The notes beneath the pieces were generated by a model that saw only the letters and a program-made list of their open reading frames with translations, ran no database searches and was not told where the DNA came from. 64,000 nucleotides of DNA. Origin: Rubrivivax sp. GTDB lineage: Bacteria; Pseudomonadota; Gammaproteobacteria; Burkholderiales; Burkholderiaceae_C. The DNA is taken from the NCBI GenBank assembly GCA_027484825.1, contig JAIXSE010000014.1, positions 160,524-224,523 of the forward strand, read 5' to 3'. This document shows, in pieces, positions 25,301-34,490 of the stretch. The position numbers and the translations under genes were made by a program. How positions within the stretch are numbered: the first letter of the stretch is position 1; each line of letters starts with the position of its first letter.

Positions 25301-27301
25301 TCAAGCCGCCTCGGGTCTCGCCGGTCGCGCGGCCACCTGCTGCAGGCAGGCATGCAGCGCCTCCAGTTCCACCGGCTTGGACAGGAACAGGCTCACCCCA
25401 GCCTCGTCCGCCTGCTGCCGCGTTTCCTCAAAGGCGTCCGCCGAGAAAGCGATGATCGGCAACAGACCCCGCGGCGGCGGCAACTCGCGAATGGCGCGCG
25501 TGGCCTCGAAGCCGTCCATCTGCGGCGTGTGCAGGTCCATCATCACCACATCAAAGCGCTGCTGACGCACCAGCTGCAAGGCTTGCAGCCCGTTCTCGCA
25601 CAGGGTGGGGTGGTGGCCCAGCTTCAACAGCATCGCCTCCACCACCAGCCGGTTGGTGGGATGGTCTTCGGACACCAGCACCTGCAGGCCGGTCACCGGC
25701 GGGTCGCGATAGTCCTGCAGCCGGGCGGGCGAGGGGGCCGCATCCGGATCAAGTGTGCCCGGCGTCTGGAATGGGGCTTCAGGCTCGGCTCTGGCGTCCG
25801 CCTTGGACGGAGTCTTGCGTTCTGCGTTGGATTCAGCCCTGGCATCGGGCATGAGCGGCCCTTGCGGTGCCAGCCGCAGCGGCAGCGCCAGGCTGAACTG
25901 GCTGCCTTGACCCGGCGCGGTCTGCACATCGATGTCGCCGCCCATGGCGCGTGCCAGTCGCCGCGAGATCTCCAGCCCGAGCCCCGCACCCCCATGTCGC
26001 CGGGACGTGCTGGCATCTCCCTGACTGAAACGCTGGAACAGCCGCGCCACCGTGGCCGAATCCATGCCCGGGCCGGTATCGCTGACGTCGAAGATCAGCA
26101 GGTCTTCGCCCAGCGGGCCCACGCCGCAGCGCAGGCTGCAGGTCACCTGGCCGCGGTCGCAGAACTTCAGCGCGTTGCTCAGAAGGTTCAGCAGAATCTG
26201 GCGCAGCCGCGTCGGGTCGGCTTCCACCCAGCAGGGCACGTCGTCGGCCATGGACATATGCAGCGCCAGGCCCTTGGCACTGGCCTGCGGCCGGCTGAGC
26301 GCTTCCAGTTCCCGCATCAGCGCCGCCAGTTGCAGCGGCTCGGGCGCCAGGGCCAGCCCGCCCGCTTCCATGCGGGTCACATCCAGGATGTCCGCCAGCA
26401 CGGCCAGCAGGTGGCGGGCGCAGTCGTTGGCGGCTTTCAGATGGTCCTGCTGCTGAGGCGTCAGCGGCGCTTCCTTCATCAGGCCCAGCATGCCCAGCAG
26501 CCCCTGCAGCGGTGTGCGCAGCTCGTGGCTCATGTTGGCCAGAAACACCGTCTTGGCCCGGTTGGCGGCTTCCGCCTCCCGCTGGGCTTCGTGCAGGCGC
26601 TCAGCCAGGTTGTGCTGCTTCACGCCGTAGCGCTCCAAGCGGCGGAACTGGCGCACGGCCACCCACGCAAAACACAGGGTGAGGGCGGTCAGCAGCGCGG
26701 TCAGCGCCAGGCCCACCCGGCTCTGGCTGCGCACCACGGCATCCCGCTCGGTCACATCCTCGGCCACATGATGGGTGGAGGTCAGGGACAGCTCGCGGAT
26801 CGGATCGGCCAGCGGCTCCATCCGGTCGATGACTTCGTTCAGCCGCTCCGGATGCTCCCGGATCAAGGCGGCATTGAGCGGCAACGCATCGGCCCAGCGG
26901 ACGAAGTCCTGCGTGCGGGCGACGGTGCGCTGGTAGTCCGGATGGTGGGACAGCACCTGCGCCGCATGTTCACTCTCCACCAGGCTCAGCCGGCTGACGA
27001 AGATCTCGTAGCGCTGGGCCACCTGGTCCGGATCCACCGCCAGGCTCGGGCCGGCCGCCTGCTCCAGCGCCAGCCGAAGCTTCAGGTATTCGGTCTCGAA
27101 CTGGAACAGGCTCCAGACCAGATAGTCGTCCTGGTAGCGCCGCGTGCCATTGAGCAACTGATATTGCCGCGCCTGCAGCCAGGCCACCGAGGCCAAGACC
27201 ATCACCAGCACCAGGCTGATGCCGGCCATGACCAGGCGCCACCGCCGACGTGCGGCCAGATGGGCCGGGCTCAGGCCCAGGGACGTGGGGCTGCGGGTCA
27301 T
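25301..27301 (-). CDS. Hybrid sensor histidine kinase
   Basis: A 666-residue membrane kinase. The first transmembrane segment is at about residues 22-44 and the second at about 198-220, enclosing a periplasmic sensor of about 150 residues without a named fold. The HisKA box is FLANMSHELRTPLQGLLGML (phospho-His), followed by LLNLLSNALKF (N box), DTGPGM and GGAGLGLEISRR (G boxes). An Ala/Glu-rich linker leads to a receiver domain, VLVSEDHPTNRLV, with VVMMDLHTPQMDG (phospho-Asp). No HPt or output domain is attached, so a separate partner is needed. Its ATG overlaps the stop of the upstream periplasmic protein gene. Confidence 0.92.
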   Translation of the reverse strand: MTRSPTSLGLSPAHLAARRRWRLVMAGISLVLVMVLASVAWLQARQYQLLNGTRRYQDDYLVWSLFQFETEYLKLRLALEQAAGPSLAVDPDQVAQRYEIFVSRLSLVESEHAAQVLSHHPDYQRTVARTQDFVRWADALPLNAALIREHPERLNEVIDRMEPLADPIRELSLTSTHHVAEDVTERDAVVRSQSRVGLALTALLTALTLCFAWVAVRQFRRLERYGVKQHNLAERLHEAQREAEAANRAKTVFLANMSHELRTPLQGLLGMLGLMKEAPLTPQQQDHLKAANDCARHLLAVLADILDVTRMEAGGLALAPEPLQLAALMRELEALSRPQASAKGLALHMSMADDVPCWVEADPTRLRQILLNLLSNALKFCDRGQVTCSLRCGVGPLGEDLLIFDVSDTGPGMDSATVARLFQRFSQGDASTSRRHGGAGLGLEISRRLARAMGGDIDVQTAPGQGSQFSLALPLRLAPQGPLMPDARAESNAERKTPSKADARAEPEAPFQTPGTLDPDAAPSPARLQDYRDPPVTGLQVLVSEDHPTNRLVVEAMLLKLGHHPTLCENGLQALQLVRQQRFDVVMMDLHTPQMDGFEATRAIRELPPPRGLLPIIAFSADAFEETRQQADEAGVSLFLSKPVELEALHACLQQVAARPARPEAA

Positions 27302-27843
27302 CGCAGATCCAGGCGCTTGAGCTGCCAGGCCGACCGGCCGTAGTAGAGGCTGCTGCGCAGCTCCGGATGCCGGTCGAAGGGATAGATGATGAACAGTGGG
27401 CCCTTGTCGCGCAGCGGCATGGGCTTGTCGTCCATCAGGCGGGCGACGATGACGTCATAGCGCTGCGCATCCTCCACCGGGATGGTCACGCGGTAGTCGT
27501 TCAGGGCGCGGGCCTCGATGATGCTGCCGTTGGCGCCGACCGCCTGGAGCACGTCCCTCAGCAGCGGGCCGGTGAACTTGTGGGCCTGGCCCCACCAGGG
27601 CGTCTGGGTCTGGAAGCTGGTCTGGGGCAGGCGCTCCAGCATGGCCATGTCGAACTGGGCCTGACCGTCCTTATTGGTCAGACGCAGCGCCCCACCGATG
27701 CTCAGCACCACCGGGCCGCTGGGGCTGGCCAGCGGGCTGTCGGCAGGCACCGCGCGGGCCGCCAGGGGCGCCGCCAAGGCCGACAGGCCCGAGACCCCCA
27801 CAAGCATCCACATCCACAGTGCTGAACGGCGCCACACACGCAT
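27298..27843 (-). CDS. Periplasmic protein with a molybdopterin-oxidoreductase-like fold
   Basis: A 181-residue exported protein with signal peptide MRVWRRSALWMWMLVGVSGL. The body has VLSIGGALRLTNKDGQAQFD, FTGPLLRDVLQAVGA and ALNDYRVTIPVEDAQRYDVI, which is the order seen in the sulfite-oxidase-type molybdopterin-binding domain, but it is short and has no obvious cofactor Cys. A degenerate, cofactor-free ligand-binding version is likely. It is the first gene of an operon with the hybrid kinase (4-base overlap), so it may act as a sensor partner for the kinase. That role is inferred from position. Confidence 0.75.
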   Translation of the reverse strand: MRVWRRSALWMWMLVGVSGLSALAAPLAARAVPADSPLASPSGPVVLSIGGALRLTNKDGQAQFDMAMLERLPQTSFQTQTPWWGQAHKFTGPLLRDVLQAVGANGSIIEARALNDYRVTIPVEDAQRYDVIVARLMDDKPMPLRDKGPLFIIYPFDRHPELRSSLYYGRSAWQLKRLDLR

Positions 27844-28125
27844 GAGCAGGCAGGCGGGGACCCCCGCCGTCGATGAAAGTGCGGATGCTAAACAACCGGT
27901 CGGCGATGGGGAGACACCGGACCACCCGTTTGCAGGGCCAGTAGGATTTACACCACACTCTCGTGGGCGCTGCGGCAAAACGAGATCAGCCGCGCTTGCG
28001 CGCTCGTCGCCCTGGGCGCGAATGCGCGAAGGCGCTTGTCGCTGTCGGGACAAGCATCCGTGGCCGCAGGCGGGAAGATCGAACACGGTTGGGCAAAGAC
28101 CCAATGACCCAAGGAGACAAACACG
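27844..28125. other. Divergent intergenic region
   Basis: About 280 bases between the molybdopterin-fold gene and the acyl-CoA ligase gene. The ligase has a good AAGGAG site just before its ATG. Promoters for both directions are expected here; none was clear enough to list. Confidence 0.4.
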
Positions 28126-29859
28126 ATGACGCGTGTGGTGACCCCTCGTCCGGCGCAGGCCCAGGTGCAATACAGCCATTGGCCGCGCCGCCTGCCGCGT
28201 GAGCTGGCAGTGCCCCGGACTTCGCTGTGGTTCAACCTGGCGGTCTCCGCCGCCCGGTATCCCGACAAGCCGGCGACCGTCTTCCTCGGCGCCACCCTGA
28301 GCTTCGACGCGCTGCGTGCGCAGGCCGAGGCTTTGGCCGGCTGGCTGCAGGCCCAGGGCGTGGGCAAGGGCGACCGGGTGGTGCTCTTCATGCAGAACTG
28401 CCCGCAGTATCTGATCAGTTTCTATGCGGTGAACCGCGCCAATGCCGTGGTGGTGCCGGTCAACCCGATGAACCGGGAAGACGAGTTCGGCCATTACCTG
28501 ACCGATCCGCAGACCAAGGTGGTGATCTGCAGCGGCGAGCTGGCCGGCGTGGTGGCGTCGGCGTCGGCCCGGCTGGCGCCGGCGCAGCGGCCAGCGGCGG
28601 TGCTGGTCACCCAGTACTGGCAGATGCTGCCGCCGGACGGCCCCGCGCCCGACTGCCAGGTGCCGGAGACGATGCAAGCCTGGCTGACCGCCCGGCACGA
28701 GCTGCCCGCCGGGGCAGTGGACTGGCGCGACGCGCTGAGCCAGGGCCTGCAGCCAGGGCCGCACACCGCCGGCCCGGACGACCTGGCGATGCTGCCCTAC
28801 ACCTCGGGCACCACCGGCCTTCCCAAGGGCTGCGTGCACACCAATGCCACGCTGATGTCCAACAGCTGCGGCGGCTGCCTGTGGGGCTACGCCAGCGCGG
28901 AATCGGTGGGCCTGGCCGTGGTGCCGATGTTTCACATCACCGGCACGCTCTACGGGGTGCTGGGGCCGGTCTATGCGGGCATGACCCTGGTGATCATGCC
29001 GCGCTGGGACCGCGAGCTGTGCGGCAGCCTGATCTCCCGCTACCGGGTGACGCACTGGACCTGCATCCCCACGATGATCATCGACCTGTTCGCCAGCCCC
29101 AACTACCGCAGCTTCAACCTGACCAGCCTGCGCTATCTGAGCGGCGGCGGGGCGGCCATGCCCAAGGCGGTGGCAGAGCGGCTGCTGGAGGAGTTCGGCC
29201 TGACCTTTGCCGAAGGCTACGGCCTGACCGAGACCGCCGCGCCCACCCACGGCAACCCGCCGGAGCGGGCCAAGCTGCAATGCCTGGGCATTCCGATCTT
29301 CGGGGTGGATGCCCGTGTGGTGGACCCCACCACGCTCGAGGAGCTTCCGGTGGGCGAGGTGGGCGAAATCATCAGCCACGGGCCGATGGTCTTCAAAGGC
29401 TACTGGCAGCAGCCCGAGGCCACCGAGGCCGCCTTCGTGGAGCTGGACGGCAAGCGCTTCTTCCGCACCGGCGACCTGGGCCGGATGGACGAGGAAGGCT
29501 ATTTCTTCATCACCGACCGCCTCAAGCGCATGATCAATGCCAGCGGCTACAAGGTCTGGCCGTCAGAGGTGGAGATGCTGCTCTACCGCCACCCGGCGGT
29601 GCAGGAAGCCTGCGTGATCTCGTCCAAGGACGCCTATCGCGGCGAGACGGTGAAGGCCGTGGTGGTGCTGCGGGCCGAGGCGCGGGGCAAGACGACCGAG
29701 CAGGACATCATCGCCTGGGCCCATGAGCACATGGCGCCGTACAAGGCGCCCAGACTGGTGAGCTTTGTGGAGACGCTGCCGAAGTCGGGGTCCGGCAAGG
29801 TGATGTGGCGGCTGCTGCAGGAGCAGGAGCAGGGGCAGCCGCCGTCTGCCGGGGCATAA
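28126..29859 (+). CDS. Acyl-CoA ligase (AMP-forming), medium/long chain type
   Basis: A 577-residue member of the ANL superfamily. Motifs in order: LPYTSGTTGLPKGC (ATP loop), EGYGLTETAAPTHG (adenylate binding), FFRTGDLGRMDEEGYFFITD (hinge Asp and Arg), RMINASGYKVWPSEVE, and PKSGSGKVMWR with the C-terminal catalytic Lys. These enzymes activate a fatty acid as acyl-AMP and transfer it to CoA. The general shape matches the AlkK/FadD-like ligases that may feed the acyl-CoA dehydrogenases elsewhere in the window. Chain length is not known. The start is supported by AAGGAG. Confidence 0.9.
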   Translation: MTRVVTPRPAQAQVQYSHWPRRLPRELAVPRTSLWFNLAVSAARYPDKPATVFLGATLSFDALRAQAEALAGWLQAQGVGKGDRVVLFMQNCPQYLISFYAVNRANAVVVPVNPMNREDEFGHYLTDPQTKVVICSGELAGVVASASARLAPAQRPAAVLVTQYWQMLPPDGPAPDCQVPETMQAWLTARHELPAGAVDWRDALSQGLQPGPHTAGPDDLAMLPYTSGTTGLPKGCVHTNATLMSNSCGGCLWGYASAESVGLAVVPMFHITGTLYGVLGPVYAGMTLVIMPRWDRELCGSLISRYRVTHWTCIPTMIIDLFASPNYRSFNLTSLRYLSGGGAAMPKAVAERLLEEFGLTFAEGYGLTETAAPTHGNPPERAKLQCLGIPIFGVDARVVDPTTLEELPVGEVGEIISHGPMVFKGYWQQPEATEAAFVELDGKRFFRTGDLGRMDEEGYFFITDRLKRMINASGYKVWPSEVEMLLYRHPAVQEACVISSKDAYRGETVKAVVVLRAEARGKTTEQDIIAWAHEHMAPYKAPRLVSFVETLPKSGSGKVMWRLLQEQEQGQPPSAGA

Positions 29860-29862
29860 CTT

Positions 29863-29898
29863 AGAAGCCAAGTCAGGAGCCAAGCCAGGAGCCAAGCC
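29863..29898 (+). repeat. Three tandem 12-base repeats after the ligase gene
   Basis: AGAAGCCAAGTC, AGGAGCCAAGCC and AGGAGCCAAGCC lie head to tail right after the stop codon. Non-coding. Confidence 0.8.
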
Positions 29899-29910
29899 AC
29901 GGGCCGGGAT

Positions 29911-29928
29911 GGTCGCTGTCGAGCGACC
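29911..29928. terminator. Hairpin between convergent genes, possible two-way terminator
   Basis: GGTCGCT and AGCGACC form a perfect 7-base stem with a GTCG loop, extended by flanking CCGG-rich sequence. There is no T run, so intrinsic termination is doubtful. Confidence 0.35.
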
Positions 29929-29943
29929 GCTCAGGCCCCGGCC

Positions 29944-30804
29944 TTAGAACCGCGATCCTGGCTGCTGCAAGAAGGCGATTTCTTCCGGCGTGCTGTCGCG
30001 CCCCAGCACCGCATTGCGATGCGGGAAGCGGCCGAACCGCTGGATCACCTCGCGATGCTTGCGGGCGAAGTCCAGCGCCGAGGCCAGCCGTTCGTCCTCA
30101 GCGGCCAGCGCCTCGAAGGCGGCCACGCAGTCGTCCTGCAGCGCCAGTGATTCCGCATGCTCCAGCGGCATCAGCGCGAACCACTGCCCCAGCGTCGTCA
30201 GCTCCGGCAGGCGGGGGCGCAGGGCCAGTGCAATCTGCAGCGCCTGTGCATCGCCGGCAAAGGCGCGGGGCGTGTCGCGGAAGATGTTGCGCGTGAACTG
30301 GTCCAGCAGCAGCACGCGCGCCAGGGCGCCCCAGGGATTGCGGTCCCAGGTCTGAAAGTCACCCGCCAGGGCGGCCTCCACCGCGGCGCCGAAGCGCTCG
30401 CGCAGCGCGGCATCAAAGTCCGCATCCTTCTTGAACCACTTCTGCTGGATCTGACCGTCCTGCGCGCTGCCGGGCATGCCGAACCACTCGTTGAGCACCC
30501 GCTGGGCGGCGCTGGGCGCGGTCAGCCGCTGCCAGCGCGGCTGCTGGGCCAGCCAGTGCCGCACATAGGTGCAGCCGGGCACCAGTTGCAGGGTCTGGGC
30601 CGCCAGCCAGCGCGCCGCCGTCTCCACCAGCTGGCCGGCCAGGCCCTGGCCGCGTAGCTGCGCCGGCACGCCGGTGTGGGTGATGATCAACTGCTCGCCG
30701 TGGCGCTCATAGTCCAGCCGGCAGTTCAGGCCGGGCTGCGGATGCGCCAGGAAGCAGTGCTGGTCCGGATGGTGCTCGATGACGATGTCCAAGAGGCTCT
30801 CCAT
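29944..30804 (-). CDS. GNAT-like acetyltransferase fused to DUF924
   Basis: A 286-residue protein. Residues 1-92 have the short GNAT fold (YjdJ type): CRLDYERHGEQLIITHTGVP, the acetyl-CoA loop AQLRGQGLAGQLVE and a C-terminal YVRHWL. Residues about 100-286 are DUF924: NEWFGMPG, WDRNPWGALARVLLLDQFTR with NIFRDTPRAFAGD, MPLEHAESLALQD and RFPHRNAVLGR. Both parts usually exist as separate small proteins, and the fusion may reflect a shared pathway. The start at 30804 was chosen because the acetyltransferase fold begins there. It ends up converging on the ligase gene. Confidence 0.85.
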   Translation of the reverse strand: MESLLDIVIEHHPDQHCFLAHPQPGLNCRLDYERHGEQLIITHTGVPAQLRGQGLAGQLVETAARWLAAQTLQLVPGCTYVRHWLAQQPRWQRLTAPSAAQRVLNEWFGMPGSAQDGQIQQKWFKKDADFDAALRERFGAAVEAALAGDFQTWDRNPWGALARVLLLDQFTRNIFRDTPRAFAGDAQALQIALALRPRLPELTTLGQWFALMPLEHAESLALQDDCVAAFEALAAEDERLASALDFARKHREVIQRFGRFPHRNAVLGRDSTPEEIAFLQQPGSRF

Positions 30805-30844
30805 GCCAGTCGAAAGACCCCGGTCTCGCCAGGGGCGGCCAGGG

Positions 30845-33022
30845 TCACTGGCCGGCTTTCGCATCCCCGAGCTGTTGCCACAGATAGCTGAACTCGAGGG
30901 CCTGCAGTTGCGCCCGCTGCTGGTTGTCCGCAGCGCCGCCGTGCCCGCCTTCGATGTTCTCGTAGTAGTCGCACGCCTGGCCCAGGGAGAGCAGGCGTGC
31001 CGCCATTTTCCTCGCATGGCCGGGATGAACACGGTCATCGCGCGTGGAGGTGGCGAACAGCGCCCGCGGATAACGCACCCCTGGTTTCAGGTTCTGATAG
31101 GGGCTGTAGCGACGCAAGTGTTCCCAGTCCTGCGCATCGTCCGGGTCGCCATACTCGGCCATCCAGGACGCGCCGGCCAGCAGCAGATGGTAGCGCCGCA
31201 TGTCCAGCAGCGGCACCTGGCAGACGACGGCCCCGAACAGTTCGGGCCGCTGCACCATGCAGGCTCCCACCAGCAGGCCGCCATTGCTGCCGCCCATGAT
31301 GCCCAGTCGCTCGGGGCGGGTCAGGCCGCGGCGGATCAGGTCTTCCGCCACGGCGATGAAGTCATCGAAGCTGCGCTGCTTGTGCGGCCCGATGGCGGCC
31401 TGGTGCCACTGCGGCCCGTATTCACCGCCGCCGCGGATGTTGGCCACCACCAGCCGTCCGCCACGGGTCAGCCAGGCGCGGCCGTTGGTGCCGGAATACC
31501 AGGGCTGCAGCGACACCTCGAAGCCGCCATAACCGTAGAGCAGGGTGGGCGTGTCCGCGCCGTGGCCCGGGCCACCGATGACGAAGTACGGCACGTTCTC
31601 GCCGTCGGCGCTACGGGCGAAGAACTGCTGCACCGTCATGCCGTCGGCATTGAACTGAGCGCCCCGCTGCTTGAGCGGCGTGCGGTCATCACGGCCGGCA
31701 TGGGCCAGGCTGACCGTGTCCGGGGTGAGGAAGTCGCAGTAGTGCAGCAGGTAGTCGTCGCCGTAGCGGTCCTGCGGCAGTTCCGGGTCGTGCAGGGTCT
31801 GCACGCTGAGGGTGCCGGGGAAGGGCGCCTGGACGGTCCGCAGCACCGGCGGGTTCACCGACAGGTCCCACTCCTCCAGCCGGCTCGCCACATGTTCGCT
31901 CAGGGTCAGCAGCACATGGTGGTGGGTGAGGGAATAGTCGTCCAGCGAGCGGCCCGGCGTAGGCGCGAAGAGGATGCGGGGCTGGCGTTCGCCCCGCCAG
32001 AAGGCGTCGTCCTCCAGCAGCAGCAGGGAGCCGGCCGGATGGGTGTGGCCGGCCACCGTCCAGTCGCTGCGCGGGCGCAGCAGCCACCACGGGCCGTGCG
32101 CATGCACGCTCATGTCGCTGGGCAGGTCGATCGGCACACGCTGGCCGTCGCGCCACAGGAACCGGGCCTCGTTGTAGAAGTCCAGCGAACGGCTGAAGAA
32201 CACACGCTCGTAGCCGGGCGTGCGGTCCACGCTGGCGCCCACCGACACATCCGAGGCTTCGCCTTCAAACACCACCGGCGCCTGCGCCAGTGGCGTGCCG
32301 CGCACCCATTGCCGCACCTGGCGGGGGTAGCCGGACTCCGTCAACGAGCCCGGGCCGAGGTCGGTGCCCACCAGCAGGGTGTTCTCGTCCAGCCATTCCA
32401 CATCGCTCTTGGCCTCCGGCACGAAGAAGCCACCGTCCTCGACCGGGATGAAGCGCAGCGTCTCCAGGTCGAACTCGCGCAGCTCGGCCGCATCCGCCCC
32501 GCCATCGGACAGCGACACCAGGCAGCGCTTGTAGTCCGGCGCCAGCGAGATGGCCCCGTGGAACACCCAACTGCGCTGCTCCGCCTGGCCCAGGGCGTCC
32601 AGGTCCAGCACCGTCACCCAGGGCGGCTCGGGCTGCGCATACTCTTCCAGGCGGCAACGGCGCCACAGGCCGCGCGGATGGGCTTCGTCCTGCCACAGGT
32701 TGTAGAGCCAGTCGCCGCGCCGGGCCACATGTGGAATGCGGTCCTGCGCATTGAGCAGCTGCAGCAGTTCCTGACGGATCGGCTCGTAGTCGGGGCGGGC
32801 CTGCAGCACCGACTGCGACTCCGCATTGCGGGCCCGGACCCAGTCCAGGGCGCGCTCGCCGTCTTCACCGTCCAGCGCTTCCAGCCAGAGGAATTCGTCC
32901 GGGGGCGACGCATCGCTGGCGGGGGAGGTCGCGGGGGCGGTCGCGGCGGGGGGCGTAGAGGGGGACGTAACGGGGGACGTGGCGCGGGTCGTATCGGGCA
33001 CGAGAGTCTCCATCAATGTCAT
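30845..33022 (-). CDS. Prolyl oligopeptidase family serine peptidase (S9A)
   Basis: About 725 residues. A low-complexity Thr/Pro/Ala start is followed by DEFLWLEALDGEDGERALDW, where the family begins. The propeller domain occupies the middle, and the C-terminal alpha/beta-hydrolase domain shows GGGEYGPQWHQAA, the nucleophile elbow GIMGGSNGGLLVGA (Ser), and a final TRDDRVHPGHARK and EGGHGG (Asp and His). These enzymes cut peptides of up to about 30 residues, mostly after proline or basic residues. The start is uncertain: ATGs at 33085, 33022 and 33013 are all possible, and no good ribosome site decides between them. Confidence 0.88.
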   Translation of the reverse strand: MTLMETLVPDTTRATSPVTSPSTPPAATAPATSPASDASPPDEFLWLEALDGEDGERALDWVRARNAESQSVLQARPDYEPIRQELLQLLNAQDRIPHVARRGDWLYNLWQDEAHPRGLWRRCRLEEYAQPEPPWVTVLDLDALGQAEQRSWVFHGAISLAPDYKRCLVSLSDGGADAAELREFDLETLRFIPVEDGGFFVPEAKSDVEWLDENTLLVGTDLGPGSLTESGYPRQVRQWVRGTPLAQAPVVFEGEASDVSVGASVDRTPGYERVFFSRSLDFYNEARFLWRDGQRVPIDLPSDMSVHAHGPWWLLRPRSDWTVAGHTHPAGSLLLLEDDAFWRGERQPRILFAPTPGRSLDDYSLTHHHVLLTLSEHVASRLEEWDLSVNPPVLRTVQAPFPGTLSVQTLHDPELPQDRYGDDYLLHYCDFLTPDTVSLAHAGRDDRTPLKQRGAQFNADGMTVQQFFARSADGENVPYFVIGGPGHGADTPTLLYGYGGFEVSLQPWYSGTNGRAWLTRGGRLVVANIRGGGEYGPQWHQAAIGPHKQRSFDDFIAVAEDLIRRGLTRPERLGIMGGSNGGLLVGACMVQRPELFGAVVCQVPLLDMRRYHLLLAGASWMAEYGDPDDAQDWEHLRRYSPYQNLKPGVRYPRALFATSTRDDRVHPGHARKMAARLLSLGQACDYYENIEGGHGGAADNQQRAQLQALEFSYLWQQLGDAKAGQ

Positions 33023-33091
33023 GGGGTTCGGGGACAGCGGCTGCAATCCTGCAACCGGCGCGCCCGGCACCGCCGGTGGCGGCATGGCCGC

Positions 33092-33652
33092 TCAGTGTTC
33101 GCGGTCCTTCAACAGCTGCAACGTGACTTCCACGGCGCCCTTGTCGGTTGTGATGTAGGCGGTGCCGTCCTGGATGCTCACCTGCCACTGCATGCTGCGC
33201 TCGGCCAAGGCGGCCAGCGCTTGCGACTGCTCGGCGGGAAGCTGCCAGACCGCCAGCTTGGGCGCCCGCTGCAGCTTGTTCTGGATGCTGGCCCACCACA
33301 CCGGCGTGCTGGACGCGTAACTGATCACCGTCACCAGCTCGGACCGGCCCTGGATCTGGCGCAGGCGCCGCTCGTCCGGCTGGCCCAGTTCCACCCAGTG
33401 CACCACTTCGCCGGTCAGGTCGATCTGCCAGAGGTCGGCGTCGTCGGCCTCGGACAGGCCTTTGGTGAATTCAAGCTTGCCGCGCAGATCGTTCTCGGGC
33501 TGGTACAGCGCGTAGGCGAGGATGCGCAGCATCATCCGCTCGTCGGTCTCCGACGGGTGGCGGGCGACGGTCAGATTGTGGTCGCCGTAGACATGGCGGT
33601 CCATGTCCGAGATTTGAAGCTGGGCTTTGTGAATGGTGGCCTTGAGCGCCAT
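33092..33652 (-). CDS. yaeQ: YaeQ family protein
   Basis: A 186-residue YaeQ protein starting MALKATIHKAQLQISDMDRH. Family signatures are RHPSETDERMMLRILAYALY and WVELGQPDERRL, with acidic and Lys residues arranged as in PD-(D/E)xK nucleases. The cellular role of YaeQ is not settled; the E. coli protein was linked to transcription anti-termination only by genetics. It is upstream of the prolyl oligopeptidase on the same strand, a few bases apart, and divergent from the coiled-coil exported protein. Confidence 0.92.
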   Translation of the reverse strand: MALKATIHKAQLQISDMDRHVYGDHNLTVARHPSETDERMMLRILAYALYQPENDLRGKLEFTKGLSEADDADLWQIDLTGEVVHWVELGQPDERRLRQIQGRSELVTVISYASSTPVWWASIQNKLQRAPKLAVWQLPAEQSQALAALAERSMQWQVSIQDGTAYITTDKGAVEVTLQLLKDREH

Positions 33653-33743
33653 GGGGGGCCTTGAAACGGGGACACTGAAGCGGCGCATTATCATTCCTGC
33701 CTCACCGACGAGACATCCCGGACCGGGACCGAAAGAAATCTTC

Positions 33744-34412
33744 ATGAAGCACACCCTGCGTACAACCGCTGCCGTGGCCACTCTCCTGGCTTGCGGCCTG
33801 GCTTTTGCCCAGACCACGACCACCGCCCCCAAGGCCGACGCCAAGAACGCCAAGGTCAGCAAGCCCGTGGTGGAAAAGCCCAAGCAGAAGCTGATGACGC
33901 GCGACGAGCTGCGCAGCTGCCTGCAGGACGACAAGGCGCTGACCGACGAGAACAACGCCCTGAAGGCCAAGGAAAAGGAAGTCCTGGCCCAGCGCGATGC
34001 CCTGAAGGCAGAAAAGGCCGAGCAGGACAAGGGCGAGCAGGAGATGCAAACCCGCAGCAAGGACCTCAAGGCCGAAATCGAAGCCCTGAACGCCTTCGCC
34101 GCCGACATCCAGGCCAATGCCGCCAAGATGGAAAAGGACCAGCTCAAGGCCAAGCAGGAGGAATACCAGACCCGCGCCAACGCCCTGCAGCCCAAGATTG
34201 ACGCCTTCAACAAGGAGCGCAACGAGCGCGCCGAGAAGTACAAGACCTTCAACGACCGCGTGGATGCGCAGGCCAAGTCTCTGGACGACTTCAACGAAGC
34301 CGTGGAGACCCTGCAGGACAAGCGTGACGACTGGAAGAAGCGCTGCGTCAACCGTCCTTACGACGAAGCGGACGAAGCCGCCGTCAAGAAGGAACTGGGC
34401 CTGAAGAAGTAA
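33744..34412 (+). CDS. Exported coiled-coil protein
   Basis: A 222-residue protein with a signal peptide ending LAFAQ. The mature part is one long charged helix rich in Lys, Glu and Ala with heptads, for example ALKAKEKEVLAQRDALKAEK and LKAKQEEYQTRANALQPKID, and single Cys residues near each end (RSCLQ, KRCVN) that could pair. No family name is certain. It resembles periplasmic helical proteins associated with envelope integrity, but the role is unknown. Confidence 0.75.
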   Translation: MKHTLRTTAAVATLLACGLAFAQTTTTAPKADAKNAKVSKPVVEKPKQKLMTRDELRSCLQDDKALTDENNALKAKEKEVLAQRDALKAEKAEQDKGEQEMQTRSKDLKAEIEALNAFAADIQANAAKMEKDQLKAKQEEYQTRANALQPKIDAFNKERNERAEKYKTFNDRVDAQAKSLDDFNEAVETLQDKRDDWKKRCVNRPYDEADEAAVKKELGLKK

Positions 34413-34419
34413 ACAGGGC

Positions 34420-34450
34420 GGACACGGGCCCGTCTCCAGCGGGCCTGTCC
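34420..34450 (+). terminator. Hairpin after the coiled-coil gene
   Basis: GGACA-CG-GGCCCG pairs with CGGGCCTGTCC (an 11-base stem with a two-base bulge) just after the stop at 34412. No T run follows, so it may be a Rho-dependent or weak terminator. Confidence 0.4.
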
Positions 34451-34490
34451 CTGCCCCCTGTTCGGCGGCCGCGGCGCGATCGCCTTCCCA

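Noticed and set aside
29875..29898. CRISPR-like array
   Set aside because: The copies are 12 bases, adjacent and without spacers. No Cas genes in the window.
30779..33664. Open plus-strand frame of 961 codons
   Set aside because: It mirrors the prolyl oligopeptidase and yaeQ genes, and its His/Gly/Arg-rich sequence has no domain.
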